DNA of 22,396 bases from an uncultured Bacilli bacterium (GCA_910584255.1 CAJTXV010000025.1:1-22396); one strand, 5' to 3'. Counted from the stretch's first letter, positions 8,201 through 15,280 are shown. Numbers and translations: made by a program. Notes: generated by a model not told the origin, from the sequence alone.

Positions 8201-8340
8201 TTTGTACGAATAATTTCTTAGATGATGATCGTTATGTTACTTACTCATCTCCAGGATTTACTGTTGCATCTAGAAAGAAAATAGCAGAGTGTAATAATGC
8301 CAAAAATCAGGAATGTTATGACGTTTCTTCAAAGAATTAG
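5272..8340 (+). CDS. Large secreted cysteine-rich protein of unknown function
   Basis: 1022 aa from the ATG at 5272. An upstream in-frame ATG at 5131 is rejected because it lies in the terminator and lacks an RBS, while 5272 follows GAGGAG and begins a signal peptide (hydrophobic residues 5-20, likely cleavage after VKA at 25-27). I count 34 cysteines, densest between residues 419 and 603. That region includes CVYYAVC, CIQTCDGGKYSQDCIDSC and an adjacent Cys-Cys pair at 549-550. No C-terminal TM, LPXTG or known repeat is visible, and the protein ends NQECYDVSSKN. It is probably exported and disulfide-bonded, held at the surface by partners. It is the first gene of the Tad machine unit, and its stop overlaps the next gene's RBS. 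I do not recognise a named family. Confidence 0.85.
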   Translation: MKKGIYLLYGFSVLAILLSFQSINVKAVGIADYQFPDYISVDKRIYKAKWRKKSGDTYQNLKGAENVIEENLTQLSYDNIALSCVKFKEGVQTKRLDDSVIAEDVNGNRISDYCESGYSVSFDEALESGALVQEDGVWKLKVCDYYARGLESKIGDITQPENIVMTEIGGGRYRITFKVLEENPGVFMFRKLKYSTYEANGMTQYRFDDSGNPGTYTEHFGSSLDLAFGESFAFQFYVNGNSEFCSSEFVAEYRAAAPMYISNPVIKYTYDDGRNMCDVLKNEFSTDPIAKGMIPTCYKNVINYGEEIPSRESIMLTIAQVQDMIRGKSSVPKDTSSGSNIRKCEFVSGGDGIKTTTGGNTVNTYKASITNKYLESSLKYKYWRVECSEEMTVSYDDPKAVNAGGGFSYTTIITLTRTCHPVQIKVPEKKSLCVYYAVCNGRGHDHSINCAGPNEDFDQCIQTCDGGKYSQDCIDSCYQEVYGNTDVKTVSYTDTNHLGLLSISNKQKGVVPITTYFGENASSCPQECPEKGKFMSGSSGISGGIISSCCTIDNNSGCKRVSKKAAECYTEHGRAVYFDDGCNPKKGKGSVKCTEILVTTDDCAANAEKLYYEEVKQAKDEYSRVVASIQGYTEGDYKDEEIQTGVYDNYLNKQVNFGKNQQPITNVAVTNSTSGDQTRAISSVTQDAGQYTVTQDMLNYTWRQYTTTRTQIVHLTQSYVSNTSNQKLGVGTIYQKKTMNCERDDKNHDLCTKYYNGGYKFYTNLLAPTINDYREWPYYNPANTDKTIQKFTAKGDKYENIDVDLKNFGSWNQWTVNIDCIYGLYQNYVKDSDDCDPSKDICSGGIQYIYREIELEDNFPNERDPRWNWTGTIDTTSVDGRRLVTGAARYNTASYRGYNIDPLALVKHIEGNGNTIYNVKKDGSEVDYEFVLTRQNLRNIRSYNANVQDYNKDGNNNYLDYDMSCYTKRVGGQDIQVCTNNFLDDDRYVTYSSPGFTVASRKKIAECNNAKNQECYDVSSKN

Positions 8341-8353
8341 GAGGTGATTAAGA

Positions 8354-8782
8354 GTGAGTAAAGCAATGACAATTGTCGGGATTGTAATTTTAGGAGTATT
8401 GACACTTGCAGTCGTAAATATTATTAATCAATATTCACAAGGAAAAGAGATGGATGAACAACTGTTAAATGAAACAACCAAATCAGCGATGATAGATGCG
8501 ATTGACTTAGGATATTACCGAGTGAGTGGAGGACTCATACGATGCGACAGAGAGAAATTTCTAGAGAGTTTTATCCGTAGATTTGCAGAGAGTGTAACAA
8601 GTAGTACAGATTATAAAGTACGAATTTTAGATTTTAACGAAGTACCACCGAAAGTAAGTATACAAATAGGAACAGGTACTGTTGCAGAAATTGCAGGAGA
8701 TGATTTTGATATTGTAAATAAAATCGATGCAATTTTAGAAACCAAATATTCAGAAAATAGGTTAGTAGAACAGGTTAGATAG
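8354..8782 (+). CDS. Small pseudopilin-like membrane protein
   Basis: 142 aa from a GTG start. The site is set by the excellent AGGAGGTGA at 8339-8347, which overlaps the previous TAG stop. A later ATG at 8366 lacks such spacing. A TM covers residues 5-25 and is followed by a short outer domain, the architecture of TadE/TadF-like and other pseudopilins. No prepilin peptidase motif is obvious. One Cys is at residue 64. It lies between the Cys-rich secreted protein and the CpaB-like gene in a tight operon. The assignment as pilus-associated rests on topology and context. It may belong to a Firmicutes DUF family that I cannot name with certainty. Confidence 0.75.
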   Translation: MSKAMTIVGIVILGVLTLAVVNIINQYSQGKEMDEQLLNETTKSAMIDAIDLGYYRVSGGLIRCDREKFLESFIRRFAESVTSSTDYKVRILDFNEVPPKVSIQIGTGTVAEIAGDDFDIVNKIDAILETKYSENRLVEQVR

Positions 8783-8794
8783 GAGGAATAGAAA

Positions 8795-9646
8795 ATGGGA
8801 AATATATCAGTAGCAATTAAAAAATTTTTTACTAACAAAAATACAGTTACTGTCGTTGGAGTACTTGCAGCGATTGTAGTTTTGTATGTCGGTTATAATT
8901 ATCGAATCAATTCTAAAATAAATCCACAATCAGTTCCTTACTCATTAAATGAATTGAATCCAAAAACAAAAATTACCAAAGATATGATTGGTACTACAGA
9001 AGTACCACCAGCTATGTTAAGGGGAGAGCCTATTATGGAGGCTAGGGACATTATTAATAAATATGTTCGTTCTGATACAGTAATTCCAGCTGGAAGTTTA
9101 TTCTATAAAAGTTCAGTAGTTTCACTAAGTGAGTTACCAGATAGTATTATTTATGAATATCCAGAAGATTATGTATTAGTTAATATGGCTGTAAATACTA
9201 CAAATACGTATGGTAATAAAATCTTCCCAAGAAACTATATTGATATTTATCTAAAAATCGTAAAAGAAGATGTTGTAGAAGGTGCAGTGACCAATGAAAC
9301 AACTGATAAAATTATGATTGGTAAGCTACTAGAAAATGTTCAAGTAATCGATGTCTTAGATTCAGCAGGTGACTCTGTATTCGAAAATGTAGAGGAAAAA
9401 AGAACCCCAGCACAAATTATCTTTGCAGTACCAGAAGAGTATCATATACTGCTTAGAAAGACTATGTATTTAAGAACTTATGAAGCTACACTTATTCCAG
9501 TACCTACCGCAGAATCCTTAAAGAAGAATCCTGGAGAAGTAGCTATTTCTAATACAGATTTGAAAGATTTTATTAATGAGATTACTGTTTGGACAGATGA
9601 TAATGCTGGTACAACAACAGGTGACGGAAATCTTTCTAATACATAA
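8795..9646 (+). CDS. cpaB: CpaB/RcpC-like SAF-domain pilus assembly protein
   Basis: 283 aa. A single TM (17-35) is followed by a SAF-like domain at about residues 45-110, with paired elements ending VIPAGSLFYKSSV at 96-108. An RcpC-like domain spans about 115-240, including VLVNMAVNTTN and a strand region near IMIGKLLENVQVIDV. In Gram-negative Tad systems CpaB/RcpC works at the secretin. In Gram-positive versions it is retained and probably acts in the wall-facing part of the channel. The C-terminal tail is short, rich in Thr and Gly, and ends GNLSNT. It sits directly upstream of the TadA ATPase gene, as in many tad loci. The RBS is AGGAGG and the start at 8795 is clear. Confidence 0.85.
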   Translation: MGNISVAIKKFFTNKNTVTVVGVLAAIVVLYVGYNYRINSKINPQSVPYSLNELNPKTKITKDMIGTTEVPPAMLRGEPIMEARDIINKYVRSDTVIPAGSLFYKSSVVSLSELPDSIIYEYPEDYVLVNMAVNTTNTYGNKIFPRNYIDIYLKIVKEDVVEGAVTNETTDKIMIGKLLENVQVIDVLDSAGDSVFENVEEKRTPAQIIFAVPEEYHILLRKTMYLRTYEATLIPVPTAESLKKNPGEVAISNTDLKDFINEITVWTDDNAGTTTGDGNLSNT

Positions 9647-9657
9647 TATTTGGTTTT

Positions 9658-9682
9658 GAAATAGACTAAAGTGGTCTATTTC
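9658..9682 (+). terminator. Hairpin between cpaB-like and tadA: weak terminator or processing site
   Basis: GAAATAGAC (9658-9666), a 7-base loop and GTCTATTTC (9674-9682) form a perfect 9-bp stem. The following sequence TAATTATT is only moderately T-rich, so partial termination, RNA processing or 5' protection of the tadA mRNA are all possible. It occupies most of the 60-base gap. Confidence 0.45.
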
Positions 9683-9706
9683 TAATTATTGTATAAGGAG
9701 GAAATC

Positions 9707-11311
9707 ATGAAAGACAATTTATTTGAACAATTGGATTTCGGTGCCTTTCAAGAATACATTGATAATGATGATATTACAGATATTTCCTATACGAATAATG
9801 GACAACTCTGGATTCGTTCTTTAACTCAGGGTTCTAAACGTGTAGAAAATGGAAATATTAATAATGCAGTGGTTGAAAAACTGGCGTTTCAATGTTCCAA
9901 TGTAATGGGTGTCTCATTTAATAATGCTAATCCATTCTTGGATGCTGAGAGTCCTGAACTCCGTATGAACTTTGTACATGATTCGATTGCAACCAATGGG
10001 ATTGCACTCGTTATTCGTAAAACTCCCGCAAAGATTCGCTTGAAGGAGGAGACTCTTTTAGATGAAGATTATGTTACAAAAGATATCCATGACTTTTTAA
10101 TTAAATGTGTTCATGGTCATTGCAACATTATTGTCTGTGGAGAAACTGGTTCAGGTAAAACTGAGTTTGTTAAATATTTGGCGTCTCATACGATAGAGAA
10201 TGAAAAGTTAATTACAATTGAGGATACTTTGGAACTTCATTTGGATAAAATTTATCCCAATCGGGATATTGTAGCAATGAAAACAAATAACATTGCTTCC
10301 TATACAGATGTACTTGTGACCTGTATGAGACAGAATCCAAAGTGGATATTATTATCCGAGGTTCGTAGTGCGGAAGCTGTTAGTGCAGTTCGTAACTCAA
10401 TTTCATCAGGACATAATATCTTATCAACCATTCACTCTGACAAGGCAAGTGCTATTCCTCATCGTATGTATTCATTGATGGAAACAGATTTGGATGTTGA
10501 TCAGTTTTTAAATACCATTTATCGTTACGTACAGCTTGGTGTTCATATTAAGGCTTATTATAGTCCGAAATATAAAAAATTTCATCGTGAGATTGATGAG
10601 ATTACGGAGTTTTATATCGATGAAGACAATAAACCTATTTATAATATTATTTATCAAAAGACAATGAGTGGAAAGATTGTTAAAAAGAATCCAAGTCAGC
10701 ATTTACTAGATTATTTAGCTGCGCAAAACATAAATATTGAGGATACAACATTTGATAGTGAAGATTCTGGTGGATTATCGCTAGAAGATGTTGTTGGTGA
10801 AAAGAGTGAAGAGGAAGTTTTGAAGGAACAAAAGGAAAAAGAAGCAGCAAGAAAAGGAGTAGAAACTGAAGAGTTAGAACCAGAAGCAATTGTGGATCCT
10901 TCTACCGTAGATACATTGGAGGATGAAAAAAAGCCTGTAGTGAATCAAGGAACAGTGGCTCCGACTTCTAATCCAGTTCAAAGTTCTACAACTGCTTCAA
11001 TTTCATCTGCTTCTACTTCAAGTCAACCTACAGTATCTACTAGTAATACTGCTTCAGTATCAGTAGCTCCTACACCTACTACAACGGTTCAATCTGCACA
11101 AACAGTAGCTACTTCTACACCGGTTTTTACTCCTACGACCGCTCCTGTTACTCAAACAGCTACTTCTGTACCGAGTGCAGTGACTCAACCACAACCAGTA
11201 CCAGTAACTCAACCAGTGGCAACTACTGGAGTAGCGGGTACTTCTACACAAATTCCTATTGTTAGTTTCGATGGAACAAATGCAAGTTCTCCTAGTGGGA
11301 ATGAATCATAA
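9707..11311 (+). CDS. tadA: TadA/CpaF-type secretion ATPase with Thr/Ser/Pro-rich tail
   Basis: 534 aa from the ATG at 9707, chosen because AAGGAGG lies just upstream. An in-frame TTG at 9689 has no RBS. The ATPase core shows the family order: Walker A GETGSGKT at 145-152, Asp box IEDTLEL at 171-177, Walker B ILLSEVR at 214-220 and His box GHNILSTIHSDKA at 236-248. It would hexamerise in the cytoplasm and power pilin assembly through TadB/TadC. The N-terminal domain is short for the family. After about residue 345 the chain is acidic, then from about 400 it becomes a roughly 130-residue low-complexity Thr/Ser/Pro/Val tail, which is unusual for a cytoplasmic ATPase. Thirteen bases separate it from tadB. 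Confidence 0.92.
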   Translation: MKDNLFEQLDFGAFQEYIDNDDITDISYTNNGQLWIRSLTQGSKRVENGNINNAVVEKLAFQCSNVMGVSFNNANPFLDAESPELRMNFVHDSIATNGIALVIRKTPAKIRLKEETLLDEDYVTKDIHDFLIKCVHGHCNIIVCGETGSGKTEFVKYLASHTIENEKLITIEDTLELHLDKIYPNRDIVAMKTNNIASYTDVLVTCMRQNPKWILLSEVRSAEAVSAVRNSISSGHNILSTIHSDKASAIPHRMYSLMETDLDVDQFLNTIYRYVQLGVHIKAYYSPKYKKFHREIDEITEFYIDEDNKPIYNIIYQKTMSGKIVKKNPSQHLLDYLAAQNINIEDTTFDSEDSGGLSLEDVVGEKSEEEVLKEQKEKEAARKGVETEELEPEAIVDPSTVDTLEDEKKPVVNQGTVAPTSNPVQSSTTASISSASTSSQPTVSTSNTASVSVAPTPTTTVQSAQTVATSTPVFTPTTAPVTQTATSVPSAVTQPQPVPVTQPVATTGVAGTSTQIPIVSFDGTNASSPSGNES

Positions 11312-11323
11312 GGTGGTGATGTT

Positions 11324-12217
11324 ATGGAATTAATTTTTATTTTAGGAATTGCACTTTTTGTTATGTTATATAGATCTTATAGGGGACAAAATGTTAATAA
11401 ATTCTTAACGGAGCGTGCTGGCACAATTTATGATAAGTTTGCACCATATTCTTTTAAAGTAGTTCGTGAAAAAACGAAGGAGTTAGGTCAGGAATATACA
11501 GTTCGGCAATATACAGTTCAGATTGTAACATTTGCAGTTTTTGCAGCAGTGATTTCTTATATGTATTTTTATAATATTGTTGTTTCTATTATCTATATCT
11601 GTCTTGCTGTTTCTGTAATCCCATATCTTGCCTATTTACGTTGTAAGAGAGTCTATAGTGAATTTATTTTTGAACAAGTTCAAATTTATACAACCAATAC
11701 TATTATGGAATTTGCAACAACTCAAAGTTTTGTTAAAGCATTGGAGGGTGTTGCTAGTTCAGGTGTTTTGGAAGAGCCGCTTCTAGGGGATGTCAATATG
11801 ATGATTTCTCTAGCATATCAAAATGGTTCTATTGATGAATCTATTGAATTTATGAGTGCAAAATATCCGTATTATATTGTAAAAAATATGCATCAATTAT
11901 TTTTGCAAATTACAAAAGAGGGTGCCAAAGACTCTGGAGAATCTTTGGAAAATATGCAGCTCGATATTGATATGTTGGTAGAAAGTGTATATCGTGATCG
12001 AATGGATCGTGCAAACTTCCATAAAGGATTTATCAAGTATGGTGTAATGCTTTACCTATTGGTTATGTTAGTTCAGTATCTATTAGGACGTGAAACTTAT
12101 ATTGCCATTTTAGGAAATCCTATGATGTTATTGATACTGCATGCGGTTTTAATATTTAATAGTTATTTTCTCCTACGTGGTGAAAAATATTATAACGAGA
12201 ATGTAGGTGCAGAGTAA
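11324..12217 (+). CDS. tadB: TadB-like inner-membrane platform protein
   Basis: 297 aa. The topology fits TadB/GspF (T2SSF) proteins: a TM at the extreme N-terminus (2-17), a TM pair at about 65-83 and 85-105, a cytoplasmic helical domain, and a C-terminal TM pair at about 237-254 and 265-283. The cytoplasmic domain runs from about 110 to 235, with FVKALEGVASSG and YQNGSIDESIEFM typical of the family's helical repeats. It would form the membrane platform with TadC above the TadA hexamer. The start follows a strong AAGGTGGTGAT site, and the stop overlaps the next ATG by one base, indicating translational coupling. Confidence 0.85.
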   Translation: MELIFILGIALFVMLYRSYRGQNVNKFLTERAGTIYDKFAPYSFKVVREKTKELGQEYTVRQYTVQIVTFAVFAAVISYMYFYNIVVSIIYICLAVSVIPYLAYLRCKRVYSEFIFEQVQIYTTNTIMEFATTQSFVKALEGVASSGVLEEPLLGDVNMMISLAYQNGSIDESIEFMSAKYPYYIVKNMHQLFLQITKEGAKDSGESLENMQLDIDMLVESVYRDRMDRANFHKGFIKYGVMLYLLVMLVQYLLGRETYIAILGNPMMLLILHAVLIFNSYFLLRGEKYYNENVGAE

Positions 12218-13002
12218 TGGAAGTAATTATTTGTGGAGCACTCATCATGTTTGTCTTATTCTATAATAATACTATCGATGGTAATAAGTTTTTTAAGGAC
12301 AATGATACATTGTTTAAAGGAATGAAAGAAGACGATTTTGAGTTCTTAGTTGCAGCAAAATATGGTGATAAAGTAGATCCTAATGTTTTATATAATAAAC
12401 GTTTAAAAACGGCATTTATTTGTATGGTGGCTTTTCTATTTATCTTTTTAACAGAGTTAAATACAATTAATATTGTTTTATCTCTAGTCGTTGGATTTGT
12501 TGTATTTAAATCGGATTATAATAAGTTAAAAAGTTACTATAAGAAGCATTTGCATGATATTGATGTTATGTTACCATATTATTTGAAAGGTTTAGAAATT
12601 TTGATTCAGCATTATACAGTTCCAGTTGCACTCGCAAAATCGATTGATGAAGCACCTGAAATCTTTCGACCAGGACTTCGTGATTTAATTTCTAAGATTG
12701 ATGCGGGGGATTCTTCTATTCAACCTTATATGGATTTTGCGAATGAGTATCCAGTTCGAGATTCTATGAGAATGATGCGTTTATTATATCGTTTGGGTCT
12801 TGGTTCACAAGAAGGAAAACAAGAAAGATTGTTAATGTTTTCTAGAACTGTATCTAATTTACAAGCAAAAGCAAGAGAACAAAAATATAAAGAACGACTT
12901 CATTATATGGAAAGTCAAACTATGATTATGTTAGTTGCTACTGGTGGTGGCGTTATGGTTTTGATTTTGATTTCTATGATTTATATGTTTACAAACATGT
13001 AG
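12217..13002 (+). CDS. tadC: TadC-like inner-membrane platform protein
   Basis: 261 aa, with ATG overlapping the TAA of tadB (TAATG). Hydrophobic segments lie at about 1-17, 64-80, 84-98 and 235-258. The cytoplasmic helical domain (about 100-230) includes DIDVMLPYYLKGLEILIQ and a basic stretch before the last TM. The arrangement matches TadC, the second T2SSF-type subunit of Tad machines. TadB and TadC are not strongly alike by eye, so a recent tandem duplication is unlikely. It is the last gene before a promoter-containing gap. Confidence 0.82.
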   Translation: MEVIICGALIMFVLFYNNTIDGNKFFKDNDTLFKGMKEDDFEFLVAAKYGDKVDPNVLYNKRLKTAFICMVAFLFIFLTELNTINIVLSLVVGFVVFKSDYNKLKSYYKKHLHDIDVMLPYYLKGLEILIQHYTVPVALAKSIDEAPEIFRPGLRDLISKIDAGDSSIQPYMDFANEYPVRDSMRMMRLLYRLGLGSQEGKQERLLMFSRTVSNLQAKAREQKYKERLHYMESQTMIMLVATGGGVMVLILISMIYMFTNM

Positions 13003-13025
13003 TATATAAATTTCAGTATTGCATA

Positions 13026-13037
13026 TAACTATAGTTA
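13026..13037. repeat. 12-bp perfect palindrome in the pilin promoter region
   Basis: TAACTATAGTTA is a perfect palindrome lying 16 bases before the TTGACA at 13054. Its position would suit a small operator, but AT-rich palindromes of this size also arise by chance. Confidence 0.3.
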
Positions 13038-13053
13038 GCTTTATGTTTACAGT

Positions 13054-13107
13054 TTGACAGTATTTTTATGTAAAATATATTTCGAAAAGAAAAAACTATG
13101 ATATAAT
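13054..13107 (+). promoter_or_regulatory. Promoter region of the small pilin gene
   Basis: A perfect TTGACA at 13054-13059 is followed after 16 bases by TATATT (13076-13081). Further on, TGATATAAT at 13099-13107 is an extended -10 with a perfect TATAAT hexamer. Either or both may be used. The second would give a leader of about 17 bases beginning at the AAGGAGGG site. A separate strong promoter fits a major pilin needed in greater amounts than the machine. Confidence 0.6.
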
Positions 13108-13130
13108 CAATAATAAGGAGGGTAGTGAGT

Positions 13131-13304
13131 ATGAAAGAAGCGACAGGTGAATTAAACATGACTGTAGTAACTATTATTGCGATTGGTGCGATTATAGCAT
13201 TCTTCTGGTTTATGTGGCCTCAAATTAAAAATACAGTCACAGATCAATGGGATGATATTAGTACAGATTGTAAAGCAAATCCTGAAGACTGTGCACAGGG
13301 ATAG
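13131..13304 (+). CDS. 57-aa Flp-like pilin candidate
   Basis: The protein is 57 aa, with a very strong RBS (AAGGAGGG at 13115-13122). Short polar residues 1-9 (MKEATGELN) are followed by a hydrophobic helix at about 10-29 and a polar tail containing Cys47 and Cys54 (C-x6-C). Flp-type pilins are of this size, with a Gly before the hydrophobic helix. Gly6 followed by Glu7 could be a processing site, but the canonical G/xxxxEY form is absent. It stands downstream of tadABC and just upstream of a TadE-like gene, with its own promoter. The two cysteines could form an intramolecular disulfide on the exposed side. I consider it the best candidate for the major pilin, alongside the VirB2-like protein at 14939. 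Confidence 0.75.
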   Translation: MKEATGELNMTVVTIIAIGAIIAFFWFMWPQIKNTVTDQWDDISTDCKANPEDCAQG

Positions 13305-13327
13305 TAAAAGAATAGAGTGGTGATGGC

Positions 13328-13849
13328 ATGAGAGACGCAATTGGTGGAGTGTTTTCACTTCAGATTATTGTCATATTTATGTTAATTGTAAATGGATATT
13401 TAGCATTTACTGTTAATTATACAAAAGCATTTCGTGTAAAAAATCAGATTATCCAAATTATTGAACAGCATGAGGGATTTACAGAGGACGCAAAGGAAAA
13501 GATTGATGAATTTATGCGTAAGTCTAATTATGAATTAAATGATGGGTATTTAAGATGGTGTTCTAGCCATAATTGGAATACTTATTCGTCTTCTACAAAT
13601 GGTGGATTTTGCTATAAGCGCTCTAAAGTAGATGTTGCTGGTGGAGATGCAGGTAAGAAAAATTATCAGGGGTCTTATTATTCAATTCAAACTTTTGTAA
13701 ATATTGACATTCCAATTATTAACAAATTATTACCGTTTACAGCAGGGTTATTCCGAGTTGGCGGTGAAACTTCTCTGATTTTCTCATCTGGTAATGACAG
13801 TGAGACGACAGATCAAGGTGGAAGTAGTGGAATTATTGATGTTTCTTAA
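13328..13849 (+). CDS. TadE/TadF-like pseudopilin
   Basis: 173 aa. A short N-terminus ending in Gly-Gly (residues 6-7) precedes a TM at about 8-28 and an amphipathic helix (30-60), followed by a small outer domain with two cysteines (Cys78 and Cys95, flanking a Ser/Thr/Asn-rich loop). This fits TadE/TadF minor pilins, which prime or cap Flp fibres. The tail is Ser/Gly/Asp-rich and ends SSGIIDVS. The start is supported by GGTGATGGC just upstream. Only 23 bases separate it from the pilin gene, so the two are presumably co-transcribed. Confidence 0.75.
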   Translation: MRDAIGGVFSLQIIVIFMLIVNGYLAFTVNYTKAFRVKNQIIQIIEQHEGFTEDAKEKIDEFMRKSNYELNDGYLRWCSSHNWNTYSSSTNGGFCYKRSKVDVAGGDAGKKNYQGSYYSIQTFVNIDIPIINKLLPFTAGLFRVGGETSLIFSSGNDSETTDQGGSSGIIDVS

Positions 13850-13865
13850 TGAAAAGGTGATGTAG

Positions 13866-14858
13866 ATGAATGTAATTATATCAAATGAAAGACAAGCAGA
13901 GCTCGCAAGTTTGGATATTGAAGTGATTAAGTCTATCAATGGAACATTTGAAGCAGATGAACTGATTCAAATGTTTTCCAATTTCTTTTTTGGAAGGATG
14001 GTTCTAGACTTAACAGCACTTAAAAATTATCGAGATATTCGTAATTTGCAAAAGTTTTCTATGTCTTTAGATGTGGAAAAAATTATTGTATTGTTGCCAG
14101 ATACTCCTGAATGTTTGGCACCACAATTTTTATCTCGATTGATTTCGATGGGTATTTATAATTTCACAACGAATTTGGATGGAGTGAATTATCTATTACA
14201 AAACCCAAATACGTATCGTGATGTTGCACATCTTCATCAAATTGATGATAGCGAAGGAGCTGGTGGTGGTGTTGCGCCAGTCGTTGCACCTGTTGGTGGA
14301 AATGACGGAACGACACTTGTTAGTAACATCGTAAGTGGTGGTTCTTACATTCTAGGAATTAAAAATTTAACGGATCATGCAGGTTCTACTATGTTAACTT
14401 ATTTATTAAAACAAGAATTAGTTAAATTAGGTAGAAGTGTAGTTGCTATGGAAGTGGGTAGAAAAGATTTCCTTTATATTAGTGATAAAGAATTAGTTTC
14501 TACTACTAGGGATGGGTTAGCTGCAGAACTTTTAAAGTATCGTAATGCTTCCGTTATTTTAGTAGATTTAAATGATGGAGATACCAAACTTTGTTCTGAT
14601 GTTATATATTTAGTAGAACCATCTTCTATGAAGCTAAATAAAATGATGCGACGAGATAGTAAAGTTTTTGAGAAATTAAAGGGTAAGAAAATTGTTCTTG
14701 CGAGAAGTATGCTTACTTTACAGGACATTACGGAATTTGAATATGAAGCAAAGACTAAAATATTCTTTAACTTACCACCGATGGATGAAAGACAAGATAA
14801 TTCTAGTGTATTACAAGATTTATTGAATCGTTTAGGTATCAGTACTTATATGGGTTAA
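13866..14858 (+). CDS. tadZ: TadZ/CpaE-like protein with degenerate P-loop
   Basis: 330 aa, cytoplasmic. Residues 1-125 look like an atypical receiver-like domain (strands MVLDLT and KIIVLLPDT). A Gly/Ala/Val-Pro linker (130-150) leads into a ParA/MinD-like domain. At the expected P-loop (GIKNLTDHAGST, 164-175) the Walker lysines are missing, so ATP hydrolysis is doubtful. Further strand motifs, SVVAMEVG (191-198) and VILVDLNDGD (230-239), match the family's later positions. TadZ/CpaE proteins place the Tad machine in the cell, and atypical forms lacking a canonical Walker A are known in Firmicutes. The start follows AAAGGTGATGTAG. Confidence 0.78.
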   Translation: MNVIISNERQAELASLDIEVIKSINGTFEADELIQMFSNFFFGRMVLDLTALKNYRDIRNLQKFSMSLDVEKIIVLLPDTPECLAPQFLSRLISMGIYNFTTNLDGVNYLLQNPNTYRDVAHLHQIDDSEGAGGGVAPVVAPVGGNDGTTLVSNIVSGGSYILGIKNLTDHAGSTMLTYLLKQELVKLGRSVVAMEVGRKDFLYISDKELVSTTRDGLAAELLKYRNASVILVDLNDGDTKLCSDVIYLVEPSSMKLNKMMRRDSKVFEKLKGKKIVLARSMLTLQDITEFEYEAKTKIFFNLPPMDERQDNSSVLQDLLNRLGISTYMG

Positions 14859-14879
14859 TGTAAATATTCGTCAAATAAA

Positions 14880-14908
14880 TTGACGTGTGGAAAAAATTAC
14901 TATATAAT
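14880..14908 (+). promoter_or_regulatory. Strong sigma-A-type promoter of the VirB2-like gene
   Basis: TTGACG (14880-14885), 17 bases, then TATAAT (14903-14908). This is the closest match to the vegetative consensus in the window. The predicted start near 14915 leaves about 24 bases of leader with a GAGGAGGAA ribosome binding site. Confidence 0.8.
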
Positions 14909-14938
14909 TGATTTATGTAAAAAAGAGGAGGAAGTATT

Positions 14939-15280
14939 ATGGATTTTGTACAATTATTGGCATGTCCAGCTGATTTAGTACCAGTATTTAAATTTCTTAA
15001 GTTTGGAATTTTCCCAATTATTCAAATTGGTATCCCAATTATTTTGATTGTAATGGGGTCTATCGATTTAGGAAAAGCCGTTTTATCAAGTGATGATAAG
15101 GAAATTAAAGGAGCAACTGGAAAGCTAATCAAAAGGGCTATTGCGGCAGTTGCAGTATTCTTTGTAACTACGATTGTATCTTTGTTAATGGGTATGTTTA
15201 GTAGTTCTGGTTCTACAGACAATGCCAATGTTTCTGGTACTAATAGTTGGAAAGATTGTTGGTCTACACTTCAAAGATAA
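14939..15280 (+). CDS. VirB2/TrbC-like two-TM small protein, possible second pilin
   Basis: 113 aa. Two hydrophobic segments (about 22-42 and 66-88) are separated by a charged loop with SDDKEIKGATGKLIKRA near 51-67. A Ser/Asn/Thr-rich tail ends with Cys107, and another cysteine (Cys9) lies near the N-terminus. This hairpin topology with a basic cytoplasmic loop resembles VirB2/TrbC pilin subunits of type IV secretion systems and related small Firmicutes membrane proteins. No long signal peptide is present. The gene stands alone between a near-consensus promoter and an intrinsic terminator, so it is probably expressed strongly and separately. Whether it is a pilus subunit, a holin-like protein or a membrane accessory cannot be decided from sequence. 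Confidence 0.75.
   Translation: MDFVQLLACPADLVPVFKFLKFGIFPIIQIGIPIILIVMGSIDLGKAVLSSDDKEIKGATGKLIKRAIAAVAVFFVTTIVSLLMGMFSSSGSTDNANVSGTNSWKDCWSTLQR

Noticed and set aside
9689..9706. TTG start six codons upstream for tadA
   Set aside because: It has no RBS and would place the AAGGAGG sequence inside the coding region. The ATG at 9707 is correctly spaced from it.
10508..11251. Open frames on the minus strand within tadA, including Ser/Arg/Cys-rich ones at 11060-11251
   Set aside because: They mirror the low-complexity Thr/Ser/Pro codons of tadA, lack ribosome binding sites and resemble no protein.
9707..13002. Conjugative type IV secretion or competence pilus locus
   Set aside because: The ATPase, two T2SSF-type proteins, SAF protein and TadZ-like protein specify a Tad system. 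No VirB4, VirD4, relaxase or ComG-type gene set is present. The VirB2-like gene alone is not enough.
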